DNA of 60,457 nt from Aggregatibacter actinomycetemcomitans (GCA_017160915.1 JACAWG010000026.1:1-60457); one strand, 5' to 3'. Shown: positions 10,008 through 19,791, numbered from the stretch's first letter. Made by a program: numbers and translations. Notes: generated by a model not told the origin, from the sequence alone.

Positions 10008-11543
10008 CTAGTCAATCGGAGGAACATAGGTTCCGTCGGCAATTTGATCTTTAATCCGTTCCGCTTCCTGTTGCACCAACGTCAATAAGTTTTTGACGTT
10101 TTCCAGCGTTGCAATAGGGCTTAATGTGGTCATTTTCAGGGCTTGATTGCCACCGACTTTGGTGACGCCGATATTGGCTTCGCCACGGGCAAATAATTCA
10201 TCCGCCACATTTTGATTTAACATATCCAGCCATTCTGCCGGATAACCTTTCGGCACGACGCGGAATAAAACGGAGGCAAATTGCGCCGGAACCAACATTT
10301 CCAAGCCTTCCGTTTCATGAATGTAGCGTTCAACGTCTTTCGTGAGGTGCACACCATGATCGATCATCGAGGCGTACAATTCCTCACCCAATGCCTCCAC
10401 TGTAAACCACAATTTCAACGCATCAAAACGGCGGGTGGTTTGTAACGATTTGGCAACCAAGTTCGGCACGCCGTGCGCTTCATCATATTCGGAATTCAGG
10501 TAATCCGCTTTGTAATCGATAAAGCGATAATTTGCCTCGTCTTTGAGCAAGAATGCGCCGCAAGAAATGCTTTGGAAGAAATGTTTATGAAAATCCAGGG
10601 TAATGGAATCGGCAAGTTCAATGCCGTTCAACAAATGACGAAAATGCTTAGACAGCAACAACGCACCGCCCCAGGCGGCGTCCACATGCAACCAGGCGTG
10701 ATATTGGTCGGCAAGTTTACGAATAGCGATTAAATCATCAATGGCACCGGCGTCCGTCGTGCCGGCTGTCGCCACAATGCACGCCACGATGTTGCCCTCG
10801 TTGTTCAGTTGCGCCAATGTATTTTCCAACGCATGAATATCTAATTGGGCATTGCCGTTAGTCGGCACGGTGACCACAGACTGAAATCCCATACCCATCA
10901 TCGCCATATTTTTTTGCACGGAAAAATGGGCGTTTTCGGAACATACCACTTTCACCTTTTGCATTGCCTCGGCAGGAATACCCAGCGCCTGCACAGACCA
11001 AGGCGCGCCATCAGGCTGTTTCCAGCGATTGGCAATGCACCAATCCCGCGCCAGTAACACGCCCATTAAATTAGATTGCGTCCCGCCGGAAGTGAAAACG
11101 CCTGCCGTTCCTTTGCCATACCCTGCTTTTTGACGCAACCAGTCAATCAGATGTTCTTCCATGATGGAGCCTGCCGGGCTCTGATCCCAGGAATCCATAG
11201 ACTGGTTCGTGGCATTAATCAACACTTCGGCAATTTGGCTGGTCACCATTGTCGGGCAATGCAAATGTGCCAAAGAATGGGGGTGATGTACTTTCAGGCT
11301 CGGATTCAAAAAAATCTCCACCAAATGTTCAAGCGCCCTCTCCGTGCCAACACCCTCCTTTGTTGGTTTGAAGCCATCAATTAACGCGCGCATTTGCTTA
11401 ATTGAACCGCCCGTGTACATTTTTTCATTTTTAAGCCAAAAACTGACCGCACTTACTGCCTTCGCCATCGCATTTTCATAGTCGGCAATAGCCTGTGGAT
11501 CGCTACAAAAAAGGGCTTGTTGGTGTTTTGCCATATCTGCCAT
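10008..11543 (-). CDS. ddc: L-2,4-diaminobutyrate decarboxylase
   Basis: A PLP-dependent group II decarboxylase that converts L-2,4-diaminobutyrate to 1,3-diaminopropane. It has 511 residues. The PLP-binding lysine is K320 in DFHKHFF, and HVDAAWGG (287-294) is the cofactor-contact motif. It lies 66 bp downstream of the matching aminotransferase on the same strand. The pair was first described in Acinetobacter and Haemophilus as the 1,3-diaminopropane route. Glutamate decarboxylase-type relatives are the alternative, but the neighbour decides. Confidence 0.93.
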   Translation of the reverse strand: MADMAKHQQALFCSDPQAIADYENAMAKAVSAVSFWLKNEKMYTGGSIKQMRALIDGFKPTKEGVGTERALEHLVEIFLNPSLKVHHPHSLAHLHCPTMVTSQIAEVLINATNQSMDSWDQSPAGSIMEEHLIDWLRQKAGYGKGTAGVFTSGGTQSNLMGVLLARDWCIANRWKQPDGAPWSVQALGIPAEAMQKVKVVCSENAHFSVQKNMAMMGMGFQSVVTVPTNGNAQLDIHALENTLAQLNNEGNIVACIVATAGTTDAGAIDDLIAIRKLADQYHAWLHVDAAWGGALLLSKHFRHLLNGIELADSITLDFHKHFFQSISCGAFLLKDEANYRFIDYKADYLNSEYDEAHGVPNLVAKSLQTTRRFDALKLWFTVEALGEELYASMIDHGVHLTKDVERYIHETEGLEMLVPAQFASVLFRVVPKGYPAEWLDMLNQNVADELFARGEANIGVTKVGGNQALKMTTLSPIATLENVKNLLTLVQQEAERIKDQIADGTYVPPID

Positions 11544-11609
11544 ATAAAAATTCCAAATAATACTGTGAACAGAAAAAGTGGGCGGTTTTGCCCACTTAAC
11601 CAGAGTGAA

Positions 11610-12974
11610 TTAACCGCGAACCGTTTTTACCGCATCGGCAACGGATTGTGCAAAACGTTCAATAAATGCTTCGCATTCCGCCTGATTAATATTCACCGCG
11701 CAAAGTACGCGAACCACATGACCGTTGCGACCGCCACGTTCTAACAGTAATTTGTTTTTAAAACAGGCTTTTTGAATTGCCGCCGCCAGCTCGCCATCTG
11801 CCGGAAAAGCACCGCCCGCCTCCTTCGGTTGGCGTTCGTCCACAATATCAATCCCCATCATCAAACCGCGTCCGCGCACGTTTCCGATACAAGGATAGGT
11901 TTTGCTTAATTCGATCAATGCGCTGGTCAGATATTCGCCACGTTCTTTGGCATTTTGTGCCAGATTTTCATCCCGCATAATTTTTAATGACGCGTAACCT
12001 GTCGCCATGGCTAATTGATTTCCGCGGAATGTCCCCGTATGTCCTGCAGGCAACCAAGCGTCGTACTCTTTTTTGATGGCGAGTACGGCTAACGGCAGGC
12101 TGCCGCCGACGGCTTTCGACATCACGACAATATCGGGCTCAATACCGGCGTGTTCAAAGGCAAACATTTTGCCTGAACGGCAGAACCCCGCCTGTACTTC
12201 GTCAACGATCATTAAAATACCGTGTTTTTCCGTCACTTCACGCACTTTTTGTAAGAAGCTGATCGGTGCCGGCACAACGCCGCCTTCCCCTTGAATCGCT
12301 TCGAGAATTACCGCAGCCGGTTTGACCACGCCGCTTTCGACGTCTTCAATAAAATTCTCGAAATAACGTTCAACCGCTTTTGCCCCCGCATCACCACCGA
12401 TACCGAAAGGACAGCGATATTCATGTGGGTAAGGCATAAACTGCACGCCCGGCATTAAATTCTGCACGGCATTTTTCGCCCCTAAATTGCCGGTCACCGA
12501 AAGCGCGCCATGGGTCATGCCATGGAAACCGCCGGAAAATGCAATCACATTCGCACGCCCGGTGTAGGTTTTGGCTAATTTAAGCGCCGCTTCATTGGCA
12601 TCGGCACCGGAAGGACCGGTAAATTGCAAAATGTATTTATTTTTAGGGAAGAATGACAATAATTCTTCGCTAAAGGCATCTTTTAACGGCGTGGTTAAAT
12701 CAAGGGTATGTAAAGGCAGTCCGCTGTCTAACACATCTCTAATCGCCTGCATTAACACAGGATGATTATGACCGAGCGCAAGGGTTCCCGCACCGGCTAA
12801 GAAATCCAGATACTGATTACCTTCAACGTCCGTTACCCAGCAGCCTTGCGCTTTTTCATAAGCAAAAGGCAATTTGCGCGGGTAACTCCGTACATTGGAT
12901 TCCATGATGTCTTGGCGATCTAAGAAATGTTGATTGGAAGCAAGAATTGCTTTTACAGGGGTTGTCATTGTCAT
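11610..12974 (-). CDS. dat: Diaminobutyrate-2-oxoglutarate aminotransferase
   Basis: A class III PLP aminotransferase that makes L-2,4-diaminobutyrate from aspartate semialdehyde and glutamate, feeding ddc. It has 454 residues. The PLP lysine is K287 in VVMSKAVGG, preceded by the DEVQAGF motif at 258-264. The ATG at 12974 has AAGG eleven bases upstream, a wide spacing; a second in-frame ATG lies two codons on. The gene sits behind a 384-bp hairpin-rich leader, described separately. Confidence 0.93.
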   Translation of the reverse strand: MTMTTPVKAILASNQHFLDRQDIMESNVRSYPRKLPFAYEKAQGCWVTDVEGNQYLDFLAGAGTLALGHNHPVLMQAIRDVLDSGLPLHTLDLTTPLKDAFSEELLSFFPKNKYILQFTGPSGADANEAALKLAKTYTGRANVIAFSGGFHGMTHGALSVTGNLGAKNAVQNLMPGVQFMPYPHEYRCPFGIGGDAGAKAVERYFENFIEDVESGVVKPAAVILEAIQGEGGVVPAPISFLQKVREVTEKHGILMIVDEVQAGFCRSGKMFAFEHAGIEPDIVVMSKAVGGSLPLAVLAIKKEYDAWLPAGHTGTFRGNQLAMATGYASLKIMRDENLAQNAKERGEYLTSALIELSKTYPCIGNVRGRGLMMGIDIVDERQPKEAGGAFPADGELAAAIQKACFKNKLLLERGGRNGHVVRVLCAVNINQAECEAFIERFAQSVADAVKTVRG

Positions 12975-13088
12975 ATGAAAGAAAACCTTCTAAAAGAGGT
13001 GAAAAAAATAAGTCGGGTGCCTTGCGGAAGCCTAGGCTTTCTGTTGAAAACAACAGAGATCATGGGGCATTTGACTCGCTACTTATTA

Positions 13089-13110
13089 AAAAAAGCGTTT
13101 CAGCTTTTTT
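13089..13110. terminator. Terminator-like hairpin in the dat leader
   Basis: AAAAAAGC and GCTTTTTT flank a 6-nt loop. On the plus strand it is followed by GTTTTT; on the minus strand by TAATAAG. It is therefore potentially bidirectional, and it stands 115 bases upstream of the dat start. Confidence 0.6.
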
Positions 13111-13298
13111 GTTTTTACCCTAATTGCCCGTAGAGAATGGGCTAGGTTGGAAACAGTTTTGCTATAGGGTTATAACAAAACCGGCTCATTGTACATTGCT
13201 TTAGCTAAAAAGAAACACCTCTCGCCTTAGCGCACCATGGATTAACACAGATCAGACCTGTAATCCTTGCAGAAATCCCTGCGACTTCAGCACACACA

Positions 13299-13327
13299 TT
13301 GAGCCATCAGCGCTTTTTCGCTACAAT
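13299..13327 (+). promoter_or_regulatory. Candidate sigma-70 promoter of pth
   Basis: TTGAGC (13299-13304), a 17-bp spacer and TACAAT (13322-13327) give a good consensus match 31 bp upstream of the pth ATG. Confidence 0.7.
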
Positions 13328-13358
13328 ACGCGCCATTCTTTTTCGCAAGCAAAGCACT

Positions 13359-13943
13359 ATGTCAGAAATCAAACTTATCGTCGGGCTTGGCAATCCCGGT
13401 GACAAATATGCGGACACCCGTCACAATGCGGGTGTCTGGTTGATGGAGCGTTTGGCGCGCCGTTTTAACGTTATCTTAAATCCGGAAAACAAATTTTTCG
13501 GCTACACCGCGCGTGCCCTGGTGAACGGCAAGGAAGTGCGTTTTTTGGTGCCGACGACGTTTATGAATTTAAGCGGCAAAGCAGTAGGCGCGCTGGCGAA
13601 TTTTTACCGCATTAAGCCGGAAGAAATTTTGGTGCTGCACGATGAGTTGGATTTACCGCCCGGCACGGCGAAACTCAAGTTGGGCGGCGGACACGGCGGT
13701 CATAACGGGCTGAAAGACATCGTGGCACAGCTGGGCAATAACAATAATTTTCACCGTTTACGCATCGGCATCGGTCATCCCGGGCATCGCGATTTGGTGG
13801 CGGGTTATGTGTTAAACAAGCCCGCGCCAAGCGAACGCGACGCGTTAGACAAAGCCCTGGACGAAGCGACGGATTGCGTAGAGCAGCTTTTCAAAGACGG
13901 CATGGTGAAAGCCACCAATCGGCTAAACAGTTTTAAAGTTTAA
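13359..13943 (+). CDS. pth: Peptidyl-tRNA hydrolase
   Basis: It recycles peptidyl-tRNAs released from stalled ribosomes. Starting at ATG 13359 gives [14 protein letters not shown] and 194 residues, the family norm. The frame is open to 13299, but that upstream start would lie inside the promoter's -35 box. The catalytic histidine is H22 in TRHNAG. It is followed by ychF, the conserved pth-ychF order. A single uptake signal lies between them at 13952. Confidence 0.97.
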   Translation: MSEIKLIVGLGNPGDKYADTRHNAGVWLMERLARRFNVILNPENKFFGYTARALVNGKEVRFLVPTTFMNLSGKAVGALANFYRIKPEEILVLHDELDLPPGTAKLKLGGGHGGHNGLKDIVAQLGNNNNFHRLRIGIGHPGHRDLVAGYVLNKPAPSERDALDKALDEATDCVEQLFKDGMVKATNRLNSFKV

Positions 13944-13994
13944 TGAACAAAAAGTGCGGTCGTTTTTACGATCGTTTTTCAATAAGGAAAAATT

Positions 13995-15086
13995 ATGGGA
14001 TTCAAATGTGGCATCGTGGGTTTGCCGAATGTGGGCAAATCGACGCTTTTCAACGCCTTAACCAAAGCCGGAATTGAAGCGGCGAACTATCCGTTTTGTA
14101 CTATCGAACCGAATACCGGCGTCGTGCCGATGCCTGATCCGCGTTTAGACGCGTTGGCGGAAATCGTCAAGCCGGAACGCGTGTTGCCGACCACCATGGA
14201 ATTTGTGGACATTGCGGGCTTGGTTGCCGGTGCGAGCAAAGGCGAGGGGCTGGGAAATAAATTCTTGGCGAACATTCGCGAAACCGACGCCATCGGTCAC
14301 GTGGTGCGTTGCTTTGAAAACGACGACATCGTGCACGTTGCGGGCAAAATCGATCCGTTAAACGACATCGACACCATCAACACCGAACTGGCGCTCGCCG
14401 ATTTGGACAGCTGCGAACGCGCCATTCAACGCTTGCAAAAACGCGCCAAGGGCGGCGACAAAGAGGCGAAATTTGAGCTTTCCGTGATGGAAAAAATCCT
14501 GCCGGTGCTGTCCGAAGCGGGCATGATTCGTTCCGTGCCGTTAGACAAAGACGAATTATTGGCGATTAAAAGCTACAACTTCTTAACCTTAAAACCGACC
14601 ATGTACATCGCCAACGTGAACGAAGACGGTTTTGAAAACAACCCGTATCTCGACAAAGTGCGCGAATTCGCCGAAAAAGAAGGTTCCGTCGTAGTGCCGG
14701 TGTGTGCCGCAATTGAAGCGGAAATCGCCGAACTGGACGATGACGAAAAACTGGAATTCTTACAGGATCTCGGCATTGAAGAACCGGGCTTAAACCGCGT
14801 GATTCGCGCCGGTTACGCCTTATTGAATTTACAAACCTACTTCACCGCCGGCGTGAAAGAAGTGCGCGCGTGGACGGTTTCCGTGGGCGCCACCGCCCCG
14901 AAAGCCGCCGCCGTGATCCACACGGATTTCGAAAAAGGTTTTATCCGCGCAGAAGTGATCGCTTATGAAGACTTTATTCAATACAAAGGCGAAAACGGCG
15001 CAAAAGAAGCGGGCAAATGGCGTTTGGAAGGGAAAGATTACATCGTGCAGGACGGCGACGTGATGCACTTCCGCTTCAACGTATAA
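13995..15086 (+). CDS. ychF: Redox-regulated ATPase YchF (OLA1 family)
   Basis: A TRAFAC-class P-loop protein of 363 residues that hydrolyses ATP rather than GTP and associates with ribosomes. Visible parts are the P-loop GLPNVGKST near the N-terminus, [17 protein letters not shown] (switch II/G3), a coiled region around 120-165, the NVNE variant of the G4 motif, and a C-terminal TGS-like domain. The start has AAGGA upstream. Its terminator is an uptake-signal pair. Confidence 0.97.
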   Translation: MGFKCGIVGLPNVGKSTLFNALTKAGIEAANYPFCTIEPNTGVVPMPDPRLDALAEIVKPERVLPTTMEFVDIAGLVAGASKGEGLGNKFLANIRETDAIGHVVRCFENDDIVHVAGKIDPLNDIDTINTELALADLDSCERAIQRLQKRAKGGDKEAKFELSVMEKILPVLSEAGMIRSVPLDKDELLAIKSYNFLTLKPTMYIANVNEDGFENNPYLDKVREFAEKEGSVVVPVCAAIEAEIAELDDDEKLEFLQDLGIEEPGLNRVIRAGYALLNLQTYFTAGVKEVRAWTVSVGATAPKAAAVIHTDFEKGFIRAEVIAYEDFIQYKGENGAKEAGKWRLEGKDYIVQDGDVMHFRFNV

Positions 15087-15102
15087 AACATTTCAAAAAC
15101 CG

Positions 15103-15130
15103 ACCGCACTTTTTAAGTGCGGTATTTTTT
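15103..15130 (+). terminator. ychF terminator made from an inverted uptake-signal pair
   Basis: ACCGCACTT (15103-15111) and AAGTGCGGT (15115-15123) form a perfect 9-bp stem with a 3-nt loop, followed by a T run. It is the most compact paired-signal terminator in the window. Confidence 0.88.
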
Positions 15131-15154
15131 TATTTCATTTGAGGAAAGCAAAAT

Positions 15155-16054
15155 ATGTCAAACATCACGATTCTCGACGGCGGCATGGGGCGCGAACTGG
15201 CGCGTCGCAAAGCGCCGTTTCAGCAACCCGAATGGTCGGCGTTAGCCTTATACCAACAACCAAGCGCAGTGCAGGCGGTACATGAAGATTTTATTCGCAG
15301 CGGTGCGCAAATTATCACCACGAACAGCTACGCCGTGGTGCCGTTTCATATCGGCGAACAGCGCTTTCAGGCGGACGGCAAAAGTCTGGCGGATTTGAGC
15401 GGTCGGCTGGCAAAAAGTGCGGTCAAAAATGCCGGCGTTTCCACGGTGAAAATCGCCGGTTCCATTCCGCCGTTATTCGGTTCTTACCGTTTCGATTTAT
15501 ATGAGCCGAATCGCGTGCAGGAAGTGGCGCAACCGATTATTGACGGGCTTTCTCCTTATGTGGATTTCTGGTTATGCGAAACCCAAAGTTCCGCCACCGA
15601 ACCGCAGGCGATTAAACCGTTATTGCCGCAAGACAATCGCCCGTTGTGGACCTCCTTTACTTTGCAGGACGACGAACCTACCGATGTACCGCGCCTACGT
15701 TCCGGTGAAACGGTGGAAAGTGCGGTGGAAAAAATGATCGCATTGGGCGTGGAAGCCATTCTGTTCAACTGCTGCCAACCGGAAGTCATCGAACAGGCAT
15801 TATCCGTCGCCCAAGCCACATTAAAAGCCAAGCACGCCGAACATATTCGTATCGGCGCTTACGCCAACGCCTTCCCGCCGCAACCGAAAGACGCCACCGC
15901 CAACGACGGCTTAGACGATATTCGCGACGATCTCAACCCGCAGCAATACCTCGCCTGGACACAAAAATGGATCGCCAACGGCGCGACTATTGTGGGCGGT
16001 TGTTGCGGTATCGGGCCGGAGCATATTGCAGCGTTAGCGGAAGCGTTTGAATAA
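15155..16054 (+). CDS. mmuM: Homocysteine S-methyltransferase family protein
   Basis: A 299-residue zinc-dependent methyltransferase of the MmuM/betaine-homocysteine type. It makes methionine from homocysteine with S-methylmethionine or a similar donor. The zinc ligands appear as C206 (NCCQPE, 205-210) and C283-C284 (GGCCGI). DGGMGREL at the N-terminus is the family start. GAGGAAAG precedes the ATG. An APC transporter follows one gene later, recalling the mmuP-mmuM pairing of E. coli. The methyl donor is not shown by the sequence. Confidence 0.87.
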   Translation: MSNITILDGGMGRELARRKAPFQQPEWSALALYQQPSAVQAVHEDFIRSGAQIITTNSYAVVPFHIGEQRFQADGKSLADLSGRLAKSAVKNAGVSTVKIAGSIPPLFGSYRFDLYEPNRVQEVAQPIIDGLSPYVDFWLCETQSSATEPQAIKPLLPQDNRPLWTSFTLQDDEPTDVPRLRSGETVESAVEKMIALGVEAILFNCCQPEVIEQALSVAQATLKAKHAEHIRIGAYANAFPPQPKDATANDGLDDIRDDLNPQQYLAWTQKWIANGATIVGGCCGIGPEHIAALAEAFE

Positions 16055-16091
16055 TGCAACGAAATCTTCCCTTTTTACAAATCTCCCCTAC

Positions 16092-16112
16092 CCCCTCTTT
16101 ACAAAAGAGGGG
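16092..16112. repeat. Short hairpin repeat candidate
   Basis: CCCCTCTTT, loop ACA, AAAGAGGGG: a perfect 9-bp stem between mmuM and the glycosylase-like gene. It has no T run and looks like a dispersed intergenic palindrome rather than a terminator. Confidence 0.5.
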
Positions 16113-16166
16113 AATGTGCTTTAGATGTTGATGTACCGAGATAAAACCACTGCTTAGGAGAATCCC

Positions 16167-16748
16167 ATGCCTACCCTCACCCAAATCAAACACGCCATTA
16201 TGTCCGATCCGCAGAATCAATCCTTTACCGAACGCGGTATCGAGCCCCTGTTTGCGGCGCCGACGGGCGCGCGCATTAACGTTGTCGGACAAGCGCCCGG
16301 GGTGAAAGCGGAGCAAACCCGTTTGTACTGGAACGATAAAAGCGGCGATCGGTTGCGTGAATGGTTGGGCGTGGATCGTGAGACCTTTTATCATTCCGGG
16401 CTCTTTGCCGTGATCCCCATGGATTTTTATTATCCGGGTAAAGGCAAATCGGGGGATTTGCCACCGCGTAAAGGTTTTGCGGAAAAATGGCATCCGCAGA
16501 TTCTGGCGGATTTACCCAATATCGAACTGACCATTCTAATCGGGCAATATGCGCAACAATATTACCTGCCGCAGAATAAACGCAACGTCACGGAAACGGT
16601 GAAAAATTACCGTGAATTTCTACCGCACTTTTTACCGTTGGTGCACCCTTCACCGCGTAATCAGCTCTGGCTGGCGAAAAATCCGTGGTTTATGCAGGAT
16701 GTGGTGCCGACTTTGCAACAACTGGTCAAACAAATTCTCTCCCGTTAA
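16167..16748 (+). CDS. Uracil-DNA glycosylase superfamily protein
   Basis: A 193-residue protein with the two active-site signatures of the UDG superfamily. VVGQAPGVKAEQT near residue 38 corresponds to motif 1 (G-x-A-P-G, as in family 4/5 enzymes). LVHPSPRN near 160 corresponds to motif 2. It lacks the N-terminal cysteine cluster of iron-sulfur family 4 enzymes and is not Ung itself. Base specificity and in vivo role are unknown. TAGGAG precedes the start. It lies between mmuM and a transporter and is co-directional with both. Confidence 0.78.
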   Translation: MPTLTQIKHAIMSDPQNQSFTERGIEPLFAAPTGARINVVGQAPGVKAEQTRLYWNDKSGDRLREWLGVDRETFYHSGLFAVIPMDFYYPGKGKSGDLPPRKGFAEKWHPQILADLPNIELTILIGQYAQQYYLPQNKRNVTETVKNYREFLPHFLPLVHPSPRNQLWLAKNPWFMQDVVPTLQQLVKQILSR

Positions 16749-16779
16749 TTTCAATTTTCTTTGTCTTAAGGAAAGCAAT

Positions 16780-18195
16780 ATGTCGAACAAAAAAATCGGA
16801 TTACTCTCGTTAACCGCGCTGGTGCTAAGTTCCATGATCGGCTCGGGCATTTTCAGTCTGCCGCAAAATATGGCGGAAGTCGCGGGCGCAGAAGCCTTGC
16901 TCATCGGCTGGGCGATTACCGGCGTGGGTATTATTTTCCTCGGGCTGTCGTTCTTTTACATTTCCCGACTTAAGCCGGAATTGGACGGCGGCATTTACAC
17001 TTACGCGCGCGAAGGCTTCGGCGAACTGGTGGGCTTTATGTCGGCGTGGGGTTATTGGCTGTGCGCCACCATCGGCATCGTCGGCTATTTGGTGGTCGCC
17101 TTTGAAGGCGTGGGCATGTTCACCGACAGCGAAAGTGCGGTCATTTTCGGCAAAGGGAATACCGTCGCCTCTTTCATCGGTTCTTCCATTATCGTCTGGC
17201 TGGTGCATATTCTGATTGCGCGCGGGGTGAAAGAAGCCGCGTCGGTGAATCTGGTGGCGACGTTCGTGAAAGTGTTCCCTTTGGTGTTATTCATCGGCTT
17301 GGCGATTTATTATTTTTCCCCACAGACTTTCAGCCTGGATATGCAAGGTAGCACGTTAAACAACGGCGTCGGCGAACAGGTGAAAAATACCATGCTCATC
17401 ACGCTATGGGTGTTCACCGGCGTGGAGGGCGCCTCCGTACTTTCGGCGCACGCCAAAAAGAAAAGCGATGTGGGCTTAGCCACCGTGTTGGGAATCATCA
17501 TTGCGCTAAGTTTGTATGTCGCCATCACCGTGCTTTCCCTCGGCATTTTACCGCGCGACACCATCGCCCAAATGTCCAATCCGTCCATGGCGGGCTTGCT
17601 GGAAACCATGATCGGCGGCAGCGGCAAAGTGATTATCACGCTCTGTCTGATCGTCTCGGTGCTCGCCTCTTACATCAGCTGGACCATGTATTCCGCCGAA
17701 GTGCCTTATCGCGGTGCAAAAAACGGTGCCTTTCCGAAAATTCTGGATAAATTGAACGAAAACGACACGCCCATCAATTCCCTGTGGTTCACCGGTTTTG
17801 TCGTACAGTTTTGCTTATTCTTAGTGCTGCTCACGGGCAAAAGCTATAACGCCTTGCTGCTGATTTCCACTTCCATGATTTTGGTGCCGTATTTCCTCAT
17901 CGGCGCCTATTTATTCAAAATCGCCATTCAACAAAACAGCCCGTGGCACATTAAACTCACCGGTTTCATGGCATCTCTTTACGGTTTATGGATTCTATAC
18001 GCGGCGGGGTTGGATTATTTATTGCTGTCCGTGTTGCTTTATGTGCCGGGCATCGGGCTCTTTTTATATTCCCGCTACCAACATCAAGGCGGTAAATTCA
18101 ATTTGAACAAAGGAGAAAAACTGATTTTAGCGGTCATCGCCGTGCTGTTCGTGTGGGCGGTGTATAACGCGGCGGTGAATGTGGATTGGGGATAG
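16780..18195 (+). CDS. APC-family basic amino acid/polyamine antiporter
   Basis: A membrane transporter of 471 residues with about 12-13 hydrophobic segments. SSMIGSGIFSLPQN near the N-terminus is the substrate-binding unwound helix of the APC superfamily. The sequence resembles the ArcD/lysine-arginine antiporter subgroup. I choose ATG 16780, preceded by AAGGAAAG; the frame is open upstream into the glycosylase gene, but that extension is hydrophilic and unlike the family. The substrate is not readable from sequence. Confidence 0.85.
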   Translation: MSNKKIGLLSLTALVLSSMIGSGIFSLPQNMAEVAGAEALLIGWAITGVGIIFLGLSFFYISRLKPELDGGIYTYAREGFGELVGFMSAWGYWLCATIGIVGYLVVAFEGVGMFTDSESAVIFGKGNTVASFIGSSIIVWLVHILIARGVKEAASVNLVATFVKVFPLVLFIGLAIYYFSPQTFSLDMQGSTLNNGVGEQVKNTMLITLWVFTGVEGASVLSAHAKKKSDVGLATVLGIIIALSLYVAITVLSLGILPRDTIAQMSNPSMAGLLETMIGGSGKVIITLCLIVSVLASYISWTMYSAEVPYRGAKNGAFPKILDKLNENDTPINSLWFTGFVVQFCLFLVLLTGKSYNALLLISTSMILVPYFLIGAYLFKIAIQQNSPWHIKLTGFMASLYGLWILYAAGLDYLLLSVLLYVPGIGLFLYSRYQHQGGKFNLNKGEKLILAVIAVLFVWAVYNAAVNVDWG

Positions 18196-18259
18196 GGAAA
18201 CACGGTATTAACTTGTTACCCCGGGCTGAAAAATAAACTTTCTAAGAGGTATTTTAGTA

Positions 18260-18745
18260 ATGACGATTAAAATATTATCCGGATACGATTCTCCGCAAGA
18301 AATCAAAGCATTATTTGTCGAATACACCGATATGTTAATTAAAGGCGATCCCGCCTTTAAAGCGTATCTGACAATACAAAATTATGATAATGAGTTGGCG
18401 CATTTAGAAAACAAATATGGTCTTCCTTACGGCAGATTGTATCTGGCGTACTACAATGACAAGGTTGCGGGTTGTATCGGTTTGAAAAAGATCGATGAAC
18501 AACATTGTGAAATGAAAAGACTCTATGTTAGACCCGAATTCAGAGGCAATCATATCGGCGAGCAACTCATCACCAAGATTATTGCCGATGCGAAAGAGAT
18601 CGGTTATTCGTCTATGCTGTTGGATACGTTACCCTTCTTAAAAAGCGCAATACGCCAGTATAAAAAATTCGGCTTTTATGAAATTCCAAGTTATAACAAT
18701 AGCCCGCTGGATACCTCAATTTATATGAAACTGGATTTATCGTAA
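18260..18745 (+). CDS. GNAT family N-acetyltransferase
   Basis: A 161-residue single-domain acetyltransferase. CEMKRLYVRPEFRGNHIGEQL (split here: RLYVRPEFRG, then NHIGEQL) is the acetyl-CoA-binding motif A near residues 95-115, and YKKFGFYEIP near 135 is motif B. The substrate is unknown. The gene is visibly more AT-rich than its neighbours and carries no uptake signal inside, suggesting transfer. AGAGG lies about ten bases before the ATG. A single uptake signal follows the stop. Confidence 0.88.
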   Translation: MTIKILSGYDSPQEIKALFVEYTDMLIKGDPAFKAYLTIQNYDNELAHLENKYGLPYGRLYLAYYNDKVAGCIGLKKIDEQHCEMKRLYVRPEFRGNHIGEQLITKIIADAKEIGYSSMLLDTLPFLKSAIRQYKKFGFYEIPSYNNSPLDTSIYMKLDLS

Positions 18746-18780
18746 AAAGTGCGGTCGTTTTTCCAAACGTTTTTCAATAG

Positions 18781-18808
18781 ATAAAAAAAAGCCTGTCTAA
18801 CGACAGGC
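18781..18808 (-). terminator. cysK intrinsic terminator
   Basis: GCCTGTC (18791-18797) and GACAGGC (18802-18808) flank TAAC. Read on the minus strand, the stem is followed by eight T residues, 35 bases after the cysK stop. Confidence 0.88.
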
Positions 18809-18843
18809 AAAGTCTTTGGAACAATTGGATTATTAACGATGAA

Positions 18844-19791
18844 TTAGACTTCGATTCCGTCGAAAAGTGCGGTACTTAAATAGCGCTCTGCGGCGGACGG
18901 TAGGATAACGACGATCAGTTTGTCTTTAAACTCAGGTTGTTTCGCCAAGCGATCGGCGGCGGCAACGGCGGCTCCGGAGGAGATACCGGCAAGAATGCCT
19001 TCTTCCGCCATCAAACGGCGGGCGGTGGCAATGGCGGTGTCGCTGTCCACGGTTTCCACGCGATCCACTAAAGAAAGATCTAAGTTTTTCGGAATAAAGC
19101 CGGCGCCGATACCTTGAATTTTGTGTGGACCCGGTTTCACTTCTTCACCCGCCAAAGTTTGGGTGATAACCGGAGATTCCGCCGGCTCTACGGCAACGGA
19201 GGTAATTTGTTTGCCGTGATCTAATTTGATTGCGCGGGAAATACCGGTAATCGTACCGCCCGTTCCCACACCGGCAACCAACACGTCAATTTTGCCTTCG
19301 GTGTCTTTCCAGATTTCTTCGCCGGTGGTTTTGCGGTGAATGTCCGGGTTCGCCGGATTTTCAAATTGTTTTAACATGACATAACGATTCGGATCGGACG
19401 CCACGATTTCTTCCGCTTTGGCAATCGCCCCTTTCATGCCTTTGGCGCCTTCGGTCAGCACCAGATTCACGCCTAAACCGCGCAACAAACGTTTACGTTC
19501 GGTACTCATGGTTTCCGGCATGGTGAGGGTGATTTTATAACCGCGTGCCGCCGCAACATAAGCCAGCGCAATGCCGGTGTTACCGCTGGTGGCGTCAACG
19601 ATTTCTTTGTCTTTCGTCAGCGTGCCGTCTTTTTCCGCCTGCCATACCATGTTAGCGCCGATACGACATTTCACGCTGAAACTAGGGTTACGCCCTTCAA
19701 TTTTCACGACGATATTGCCGTTGCCGAAATGTTTTAAACGCACTAACGGGGTATTGCCGATAGAATAAGAATTGTCACTGTAAATGGTCAT
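18844..19791 (-). CDS. cysK: Cysteine synthase A (O-acetylserine sulfhydrylase)
   Basis: A PLP enzyme making cysteine from O-acetylserine and sulfide. ATG 19791 ([17 protein letters not shown]) is preceded by AGGAGA and gives 315 residues, the family length. An upstream extension to 19917 lacks a ribosome site. The PLP lysine is K41 in [20 protein letters not shown] is the substrate loop and GTGGTITG the phosphate-binding loop. It is followed upstream by cysZ, as in enterics. A strong palindrome in its promoter region may be a regulator site. Confidence 0.96.
   Translation of the reverse strand: MTIYSDNSYSIGNTPLVRLKHFGNGNIVVKIEGRNPSFSVKCRIGANMVWQAEKDGTLTKDKEIVDATSGNTGIALAYVAAARGYKITLTMPETMSTERKRLLRGLGVNLVLTEGAKGMKGAIAKAEEIVASDPNRYVMLKQFENPANPDIHRKTTGEEIWKDTEGKIDVLVAGVGTGGTITGISRAIKLDHGKQITSVAVEPAESPVITQTLAGEEVKPGPHKIQGIGAGFIPKNLDLSLVDRVETVDSDTAIATARRLMAEEGILAGISSGAAVAAADRLAKQPEFKDKLIVVILPSAAERYLSTALFDGIEV

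Larger units (their letters stand above)
12975..13358. other. Hairpin-rich spacer between divergent dat and pth
   Basis: This 384-bp stretch has no convincing gene. It contains a 12-bp palindrome at 13028-13039 (AAGCCTAGGCTT), a hairpin CTGTTG-aaaa-CAACAG at 13041-13056, a terminator-like hairpin at 13089-13110, a bulged stem at 13119-13146, GGATTA/TAATCC arms at 13239-13266, and the pth promoter at 13299-13327. The density of stems suggests a structured leader of dat or a small RNA, but I cannot match it to a known RNA family. Confidence 0.5.

Noticed and set aside
12927-13133. Open frame of 68 codons in the dat leader, plus strand
   Set aside because: It has no ribosome site, runs through the terminator-like hairpin and shows no domain. 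The structure of the DNA, not a protein, seems to be the signal.
12975-13298. Lysine or other known riboswitch in the dat leader
   Set aside because: The conserved core of the lysine riboswitch is not present, and I could not fit any other class I know.
15987-16493. 168-codon frame antisense to the glycosylase-like gene
   Set aside because: It crosses the hairpin repeat and overlaps two better supported genes; composition follows the opposite frame.
16612-16779. N-terminal extension of the APC transporter into the glycosylase gene
   Set aside because: The extension is unlike the family, while ATG 16780 has AAGGAAAG and gives the normal N-terminus.
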